DNA of 45,924 bases from Methylobacter luteus IMV-B-3098 (GTDB lineage Bacteria; Pseudomonadota; Gammaproteobacteria; Methylococcales; Methylomonadaceae), in assembly GCF_000427625.1 (NCBI RefSeq), contig NZ_KE386569.1, forward strand, positions 3,810,389-3,856,312, read 5' to 3'. Of the stretch, positions 40,173-45,924 are shown in pieces. Numbering within the stretch: the first letter of the stretch is position 1; every line of letters starts with the position of its first letter. The position numbers and the translations under genes are program-made. The notes beneath the pieces were generated by a model that did not search any database, was not told where the DNA came from, and saw nothing but the letters and a program-made list of their open reading frames with translations.

Positions 40173-41669
40173 ATGTCGTCGCTATCGCTAAAAATAATAT
40201 CATTCAAAGGTCAGCCTGTTGATGCCGGCACCGAAGCCGTTTTCGACAGCCGGGGCGGAACAATCGGCCGTGCCGGCGAGAATACACTGGCCCTGCCGGA
40301 TCCCGAGAAATTCGTATCCCGGCAGCATGCCGCCATTACGTTCGAGAACGCACATTATCTGATCAGGGACTCCAGTTTGAGCGGTACCTATATCGACGAC
40401 CAGGAGCCTCCGCTTAATAACGCCACACAGACGCTGGCCGACGGCATGCGCCTGAGGATAGGAGAGTACGAAATCCTGGTTTCGATTGCACCGGAACCGC
40501 AAGCGGACAATTCCGCTTTCGAGCCTGACCTGTTTGCCTCGCCGTTTGAGGCCCCTGCTGCCGGACATCCAGCTTACGCATCCGGTCCTTTTGCATCGGC
40601 AGACGACATTTTTAACAGTTCGCCAAATGATGATCCCCACCTGAATGCACTGCTTCACAATACCGATGCCGCGCCTTTTCCGGTATTTGACAATCCGCAG
40701 CATCCCGATCGGAGCCAAGGACAACCGGGTTTTGAAAGTCTGATGCAGGCCGACATTCCGACGATCCACGACAGTTTCATCCCGCCTGAGCCCATGGCGA
40801 CTTCGCAAGGCAGCAATGAAATTCCCGATGACTTTAATTTCGAGGATTTATTCAATACCGGGCCCGACCCGCAGGCCGATGACCCTAGCTGGTTTCAGGG
40901 ATTCGAACCGGAGGCCGAGGAAGAACTGTCGCCGGTGACGGCGGAAGCTGAATCCGTGCCCGAGGATTCGCTCGGCAAGCTGCTGGAACCGGAAAGGCCC
41001 GTATTTACCGATCCGACTCCGGTTGCCGCGCCTTCCATGCCGGATGCGCCGGCGGCTCCCGCACAGGCCCGGCCTGTCAGCCAGGCAGTGGTTTCAAACG
41101 AACTGTTCGATGCATTCCTGCAAGGCGCCGGCCTGGAAAACAAGGCGCTGCAAGCGCAGGCCGCGCCGGAAACCATGCGCCGTATCGGCTTGATGTTCAG
41201 AAAGCTGGTCGAAGGCACGGTGGCGGTATTAAGAAGCCGCGCGGAGTTTAAGAGCCAGTTCCGCGTCAGCATGACCACCATCAAGACCGCCAATAACAAT
41301 CCGCTTAAATTCGCCGTGACGACCGAGGATGCGATGACGCACCTGGTCAAAAACGGGCAGGGCGGCTTCAAGGACTCGGTCGAGGCGATCGATGAGGGCT
41401 TCAACGATATCATGAGTCACCAGATGGCCATGCAGGCCGGTATTCAGGCATCGCTGGCGCAGATTTTAAGGCAGTTCGACCCGAAGCTGATCGAAAAACA
41501 GTTCGAGGAAGGGCTGGTTCTGCAAAAGAAATCAAAATGCTGGGATAAATATACCAATCTCTATCCGCGCGTGGTCGAGCAGGCGATGGAGGATTTTTTC
41601 GGCGATGCCTTTGCGGAAGCCTATGAAAAACAGATGAAGCAGTTAAGCAATCCACGGTCAGGCAAATAA
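40173..41669 (+). CDS. tagH: T6SS-associated FHA protein TagH (Fha/ImpI)
   Basis: A 498-aa protein. The N-terminal FHA domain (about 1-95) shows GGTIGRAGENTLALPDPEKFVSRQHAAI and SLSGTYIDDQ, with the Arg, Ser-Arg-xx-His and Asn/Gly contact residues. An acidic Pro-rich linker spans about 100-320. The C-terminal TagH domain (about 325-498) is conserved in T6SS FHA proteins (MRRIGLMFRKLVEGTVAVLRSRAEFKSQFR, NNPLKFAVTTEDAMTHLV). The ATG at 40173 fits the usual family start; 40122 adds 17 unlike residues. FHA domains bind phospho-Thr; likely ligands are the kinase tail and TssL. Confidence 0.88.
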   Translation: MSSLSLKIISFKGQPVDAGTEAVFDSRGGTIGRAGENTLALPDPEKFVSRQHAAITFENAHYLIRDSSLSGTYIDDQEPPLNNATQTLADGMRLRIGEYEILVSIAPEPQADNSAFEPDLFASPFEAPAAGHPAYASGPFASADDIFNSSPNDDPHLNALLHNTDAAPFPVFDNPQHPDRSQGQPGFESLMQADIPTIHDSFIPPEPMATSQGSNEIPDDFNFEDLFNTGPDPQADDPSWFQGFEPEAEEELSPVTAEAESVPEDSLGKLLEPERPVFTDPTPVAAPSMPDAPAAPAQARPVSQAVVSNELFDAFLQGAGLENKALQAQAAPETMRRIGLMFRKLVEGTVAVLRSRAEFKSQFRVSMTTIKTANNNPLKFAVTTEDAMTHLVKNGQGGFKDSVEAIDEGFNDIMSHQMAMQAGIQASLAQILRQFDPKLIEKQFEEGLVLQKKSKCWDKYTNLYPRVVEQAMEDFFGDAFAEAYEKQMKQLSNPRSGK

Positions 41670-41741
41670 GAATAACAACATTCCAAATCCAGGCTTTTTG
41701 GGCAGGCTATTTGCCGTTCAGTGCGGGGGGCACGATAAACA

Positions 41742-43079
41742 ATGTCAGAGAATAACAAGGTAATCTGGTCGCAGGGCATGTTCCTGCGCCCGCAACATTT
41801 TCAGCAGCATGACCGCTACATCGAAGCCCTGGTGCGGGGGCGGTGCGGTACGGGAAAGGCCCATGACTGGGGCGTCGTCAGGCTGAGAATCGACCAGCGG
41901 CAATTGGCGATGGGCAAATTCGCGCTTGCCGAATGCAGCGGTATTTTTCCCGATGGCACGCCATTCAACCTGCCGGCCGATGACGAGCTGCCTCAGCCGA
42001 TCGATATTCCGGTCGACGTGCAAAACAGCATCATCTATTTGTCCCTGCCGGCGCGCCTTGAAGGTTCCATCGAAGTCGACAGTGCCGAAAAGCCCAATAA
42101 TCTGGCGCGCTATCATGCCCTGGAAACAGAGGTCAGGGATCACAATACCAACAGCAATGAAGTCTCCGAGGTCATGATAGGCCGACTGCACACCAGCCTG
42201 ATGCTGGAGAGGCAGGAACGCGCCGGCCATATTTGCATTGGCGTAGCCCGGGTCATCGAATCCCGCGCCGACAAGAATGTGATTCTCGACGAAGAGTTCA
42301 TCCCGCCCAGCCTCGACTGCCATGCGAATCCCAAAATCAGCGGATTCATCAAGGAGCTCTGCGGCCTGCTGCACACCCGGGGCGAGGCCTTGGCGGGAAG
42401 GGCATCGGAAGCGGGGCGCGGCGGCGTTGCGGAAATCTCCGATTTTTTGCTGCTGCAGGTCGTCAACCGGCTGGAACCGCTGTTCGAGCATCTGCAAAAC
42501 CTGCCCGGCATGCATCCGGAGGAATTCTACCGCATTGCGCTGCAAGTGGCCGGCGAACTGTCGACCTTCTCCAAGCCCAAAAAGCGCCCCGTCAGTTTTC
42601 CCGTTTACAAACACGATAACCTGCAGCTCACCTTCAGCTATGTCATCGAGGAAATACGCAACTGCCTGAGTCTGGTGCTGGAGCAGAATGCCATACCGAT
42701 CCCGCTGACACCGCCCAAGTACGGCACGCGTGCCGCTAAAATACCCGATTACAATTTGCTGAAGGACGCTTTCTTCGTGCTGGCCGTGAACGCGCAGGTG
42801 CCGGTCGAGATGTTGCGCAGCCAATTCCCGACCCAGGTTAAAATCGGCCCGGTCGAGCAAATCCAGCAACTGGTCAGATCCGCATTGCCCGGCATCACCG
42901 TGCATCCGCTGCCGGTCGCGCCCCGCCAGATCCCCTATCACGCGGGATTTTCCTATTTCGAGCTGAACAAGCAGAGCGAACTGTGGCAGCAGATGCACAA
43001 GTCCGGCGGCTTCGCCATTCACATCGCGGGCGAATTTCCCGCTCTTGAACTAGAATTTTGGGCAATTAAAAACGGGTAA
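41742..43079 (+). CDS. tssK: T6SS baseplate protein TssK
   Basis: A 445-aa protein of normal TssK length. It starts NNKVIWSQGMFLRPQHFQQHDRYIE, the family hallmark, and later shows LEPLFEHL, the KHDNLQLTFSYVIEEIRNCLSLVLEQ segment and the C-terminal receptor domain (ALPGITVHPLPVAPRQIPYHAGFSYFELNKQSELWQQM). TssK trimers join the phage-like baseplate to the TssLM membrane complex. It lies 72 nt after tagH and 6 nt before tssL. A purine-rich GGGGGG site lies 10 nt before the ATG. Confidence 0.92.
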   Translation: MSENNKVIWSQGMFLRPQHFQQHDRYIEALVRGRCGTGKAHDWGVVRLRIDQRQLAMGKFALAECSGIFPDGTPFNLPADDELPQPIDIPVDVQNSIIYLSLPARLEGSIEVDSAEKPNNLARYHALETEVRDHNTNSNEVSEVMIGRLHTSLMLERQERAGHICIGVARVIESRADKNVILDEEFIPPSLDCHANPKISGFIKELCGLLHTRGEALAGRASEAGRGGVAEISDFLLLQVVNRLEPLFEHLQNLPGMHPEEFYRIALQVAGELSTFSKPKKRPVSFPVYKHDNLQLTFSYVIEEIRNCLSLVLEQNAIPIPLTPPKYGTRAAKIPDYNLLKDAFFVLAVNAQVPVEMLRSQFPTQVKIGPVEQIQQLVRSALPGITVHPLPVAPRQIPYHAGFSYFELNKQSELWQQMHKSGGFAIHIAGEFPALELEFWAIKNG

Positions 43080-43085
43080 CACAGC

Positions 43086-44426
43086 GTGAATCAAGACGAT
43101 CCTTTCGGCAATTATCTAGACGACGACAAAACTGTTTTAAAACCTACGCCCGGCCTGCGACGAAAACCGTCTTCAGAATCACCGGCACAGGCGACGGCGG
43201 CTTTTGCCCCCCCTCCTGCTGAAGCCGTGCCCCAGCAAATCAATTTGCAGTCGGGCGACAATCCGCTGGTCGGCAGCGCCATGGCGCTGCTGTCGGTCGT
43301 GGCCCAACTGCGCAATTCGGCGTCGCATGCCGATGTACCGGGGCTCAGAAACAAGTTGATCAATGAAGTAAAAACCTTCGAAGCCAAAGCCTTGCAGGCA
43401 GGCTGTCTGCCCGAACACGTGCAGGCAGCGCGTTACGCGCTGTGTTCGCTGCTCGACGAAGCGATACTCAACACGCCTTGGGGATGCAACAGCCTCTGGA
43501 CCACGCAAAACCTGCTGGTCACCTTCCACAAGGAATCCTGGGGCGGCGAGAAGTTTTTTCAGGTATTACGGAATCTGATTGCGCAGCCCGGCACCTACCT
43601 GCATTTGCTGGAGCTTTTCTATTTCTGCCTGAGCTTAGGGTTCGAAGGCAAATACCGTGTTCTGGAACACGGCACGACACGGCTCGAGGAAGTGCGCGAA
43701 AATCTGTATCTGGTCATTCGTCGGCAAAGGGGCGATTTTGATAGGGAGTTGTCGCTGCACTGGCGCGGCATTACCGATAAACGCAATGCGCTGGCCAAAT
43801 ATGTGCCTTTATGGGTCGTGGCCTCGGTGGCCGGCTTAATCCTGACGCTGGTGTTCCTGGGTTTTCTGTATACCGTCAATCAGGCATCCAATCCGTTGCT
43901 GGGCCAGTTGTACAAAATCAGGGATGATCTCGACGTCAAGGCGTCCGTGGCCGTCGGCAAGCCCGCGCCGCAAGTTGTGCCGGAAGCCGCGCCGGCCAAA
44001 AATATCATCGATGATCTCAAGGCGTTTCTGGCGCCCGAAATCCAGCAGCATGAAGTCACCGTGGATCAGCTCAACGGCAAGACCGTGGTCAGGATCGTGG
44101 CCAAGGGCTTTTTTGCCTCGGGCAGCGACCAGGTTCAGGCCGAGTATTATCCGTTGCTGGAAAAAATAGCCAAAGCGCTGACCCCGATTACCGATCCCAT
44201 CAGCGTGGTCGGGCATACCGACAATGTGCCGATTTTTACGGCGCGCTTTCCTTCCAACTGGGATTTGTCCAGCGCCCGAGCCAAAACCGTGGCGGCGTTT
44301 TTAAACAGCCATGGCCAGTTCAGCCACCCGATCGCATCGGAAGGGCGCGCGGATACGCAAAGTTTGGTCCCTAACGACAGCCCGGAGCATCGGGCCATGA
44401 ATCGGCGCATAGAAATCAATTTTTAA
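43086..44426 (+). CDS. tssL: T6SS inner-membrane protein TssL (DotU) with OmpA-like domain
   Basis: A 446-aa fusion. The N-terminus has an acidic Thr motif (DDDKTVLKP, Thr16). The DotU cytoplasmic domain runs from about 60 to 235 (LVGSAMALLSVVAQLRN, YALCSLLDEAILNTPWG, FHKESWGGEKFFQVLRNL). One membrane segment lies at about 242-264. A periplasmic OmpA/MotB-like domain at about 330-446 (VVGHTDNVP, NWDLSSARAKTVAAFLN, GRADTQSLVPNDSPEHRAMNRRIEI) should bind peptidoglycan. GTG start, 6 nt after tssK. It anchors the T6SS trans-envelope complex. Confidence 0.92.
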   Translation: MNQDDPFGNYLDDDKTVLKPTPGLRRKPSSESPAQATAAFAPPPAEAVPQQINLQSGDNPLVGSAMALLSVVAQLRNSASHADVPGLRNKLINEVKTFEAKALQAGCLPEHVQAARYALCSLLDEAILNTPWGCNSLWTTQNLLVTFHKESWGGEKFFQVLRNLIAQPGTYLHLLELFYFCLSLGFEGKYRVLEHGTTRLEEVRENLYLVIRRQRGDFDRELSLHWRGITDKRNALAKYVPLWVVASVAGLILTLVFLGFLYTVNQASNPLLGQLYKIRDDLDVKASVAVGKPAPQVVPEAAPAKNIIDDLKAFLAPEIQQHEVTVDQLNGKTVVRIVAKGFFASGSDQVQAEYYPLLEKIAKALTPITDPISVVGHTDNVPIFTARFPSNWDLSSARAKTVAAFLNSHGQFSHPIASEGRADTQSLVPNDSPEHRAMNRRIEINF

Positions 44427-44443
44427 GAATTTTAAGGTCAATC

Positions 44444-45924
44444 GTGAAAAAAATTATCGATTTCTTCAAGAAAAAATGGGTGATACAGCTCATTGGCATT
44501 ATCGCGCTGAGCCTGGTGTTATGGTTTTTCGGCCCGCTGGTCGCGATAGGCGGCAAGGTTCTATTCGAATCAGAGGTTTCACGGTTAATTGCGATACTGA
44601 TTATCGTTGTGCTGTGGGGTGCCAATAACTTGCGCATCCAGGTCAGGGCCAACCGCGCCAATACCCGGATGGTCGACGAACTGGCGGGGGCGAAAGAGGC
44701 CGATCCGCTACAGGCCAGCCATGAATCGGCCGAAGAAATCGGCATGCTCGGGCAAAATTTCGATGCGGCCCTGCAAACCCTGAAACAGACCAGAACCAAG
44801 TCGTCGCAGGGCAAGCAGTATCTGTATGAACTGCCCTGGTACATCATCATCGGCCCGCCGGGTTCCGGCAAAACGACGGCCTTGATCAACTCCGGCCTGG
44901 AATTCCCCTTGTCGGACCGTTTCGGCAAAAGCGCTATCCAGGGCGTCGGCGGCACGCGCAACTGTGACTGGTGGTTTACCGATCAGGCGGTGCTGCTCGA
45001 TACGGCGGGCCGCTACACGACCCAGGACAGCCATGAAGCCGTCGACAAGTCGGCCTGGCTCGGCTTTCTGGATTTGTTGAAAAAACACAGGCCGCGCCGG
45101 CCCGTCAACGGCGTGCTGGTCGCGATGAGCCTGTCCGACCTGCTTCGGCAGACCGAAGAAGAACGCTCGTTGCACGCCCAGGCTATCAGGCAGCGGATTC
45201 AGGAATTGAACGAGCGGCTTGGCATCCGTATCCCGATCTACATGCTGTTCACGAAAACGGACCTGATCGCCGGCTTCACGGACTTTTTCGCCGACTTCGG
45301 CCAGGATGAGCGCGTCCAGGTGTGGGGCGTAACCTTTCCCGAGGAAAATGAAGCGCATCCGGCCGACGTCGTTTCGCGCGTGGGACAGGATTACGACGAT
45401 CTGCTGGCGCGCCTGAACAACCGCATGCAGAAGCGCTTGCAGGAAGAGCGGGATCTTCAGCGCCGCAACCAGATTTTCGGTTTTCCGCAACGCATGTCGC
45501 TGCTGAAAGAGCCCATGCTCAGCTTCCTGCAGCAATGTTTCGGCGTCAACCGCTATCAGGCGCCTTCGTTGCTGCGCGGCGTTTATTTCACCAGCGGCAC
45601 GCAGGAAGGCACGCCGATCGACCGGCTGATGGGCATTCTGGCCAGCACGTTCAAGCTCGACCGCTTCTCGGCGCCGGTGTTCAGCGGCAAGGGCAAAAGC
45701 TACTTCCTGACGCGCCTGTTGAAAGAGGTCGTCTTCGGCGAAGCTGAAATCGCCGGTCTGGACCAGCGCGTGGAGCAGCGCCGCACGCTCATGCAAAGAC
45801 TGGCCTACGGATCAGCCATTGCACTGACTGTCGGCATGGCCGCCTTATGGTCGACCAGTTTCACGCGCAACAAACTGGCTATTGCCGACGTGCAGGCAAA
45901 AAACGGGCTCTACGAAAAAACGCT
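44444..45924 (+). CDS. tssM: T6SS inner-membrane protein TssM (IcmF), 5' part, runs off the window
   Basis: GTG at 44444, 17 nt after tssL, opens a frame that stays open to the window end (493 codons). Membrane segments lie near residues 12-33 and 45-63, and a third near 450-470. The cytoplasmic NTPase domain has Walker A GPPGSGKTT at about 136-144, VLLDTAGRY near 180 and MLFTKTDLIAGF near 268. This is the N-terminal half of IcmF/TssM, which is usually about 1100-1200 aa. The stop is outside the window. Confidence 0.92.
   Translation, partial: MKKIIDFFKKKWVIQLIGIIALSLVLWFFGPLVAIGGKVLFESEVSRLIAILIIVVLWGANNLRIQVRANRANTRMVDELAGAKEADPLQASHESAEEIGMLGQNFDAALQTLKQTRTKSSQGKQYLYELPWYIIIGPPGSGKTTALINSGLEFPLSDRFGKSAIQGVGGTRNCDWWFTDQAVLLDTAGRYTTQDSHEAVDKSAWLGFLDLLKKHRPRRPVNGVLVAMSLSDLLRQTEEERSLHAQAIRQRIQELNERLGIRIPIYMLFTKTDLIAGFTDFFADFGQDERVQVWGVTFPEENEAHPADVVSRVGQDYDDLLARLNNRMQKRLQEERDLQRRNQIFGFPQRMSLLKEPMLSFLQQCFGVNRYQAPSLLRGVYFTSGTQEGTPIDRLMGILASTFKLDRFSAPVFSGKGKSYFLTRLLKEVVFGEAEIAGLDQRVEQRRTLMQRLAYGSAIALTVGMAALWSTSFTRNKLAIADVQAKNGLYEKT

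Noticed and set aside
41745-43022. 425-codon open frame opposite tssK
   Set aside because: Shadow of a well-conserved TssK gene; no ribosome site and no recognisable family.
44708-45796. 362-codon open frame on the minus strand
   Set aside because: Antisense to tssM, whose Walker A and membrane segments are unmistakable on the plus strand.

Overview
The window looks like chromosomal DNA of a moderately GC-rich gammaproteobacterium. A methanotroph-like (Methylococcales) background is my guess from the mix of genes (bufferin/HvfABC-type operon, GDCCVxC protein, T6SS with FHA control); no marker gene fixes the taxon. No rRNA, tRNA or CRISPR array was seen.

Layout. (1) 1-2142: end of an IS3-type element that truncates bufC, then bufC-bufB-bufA (minus strand), a RiPP-type copper/metal-stress operon. 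(2) 2143-15316: an HD-GYP gene cut in two by a 12,260-bp Tn3-family transposon (2824-15083) with 38-bp inverted repeats and an ATAAA target duplication. It carries a TetR regulator and a tripartite HlyD/FtsX/ATPase/outer-membrane-factor exporter with a c-type cytochrome. A Tn402/Tn5053-like element (8742-14065; tniA-tniB-tniQ-res-tniR plus a two-gene cargo) sits inside it, and only the C-terminal third of the Tn3 transposase is left. (3) 15330-16577: an ECF sigma factor / zinc-finger anti-sigma / GDCCVxC protein operon (minus). The bufA operon, the HD-GYP gene and the sigma operon share a promoter-like motif, TGTAAGG-N16-CGACYSA, so regions 1-3 were probably one ECF regulon before the transposon split it.

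(4) 16627-19588: AraC regulator and a SRPBCC / AhpD-like / Tat-exported HAD operon. (5) 19590-22484: a decayed mobile stretch with an M23 peptidase that looks like an integron-type cassette, a DUF6794-like gene, a frameshifted serine recombinase and an IS3 transposase fragment. (6) 22485-24604: two exported proteins, the first frameshifted, the second a matrixin-like zinc protease with a CARDB domain. (7) 24983-30124: a 1713-aa exonuclease-RecQ-UvrD fusion helicase; next to it a HipA remnant.

(8) 31038-45924: a type VI secretion region. It has a caspase-like lipoprotein with Sel1 repeats, a membrane Ser/Thr kinase, a Calx-beta autotransporter (minus), a glycosyltransferase, TssJ (minus), TagH (FHA), TssK, TssL with an OmpA domain, and the first part of TssM, which runs off the end. 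The kinase N-terminus and the TssL N-terminus carry similar acidic Thr motifs, which fits a PpkA-Fha-TssL phosphorylation switch.
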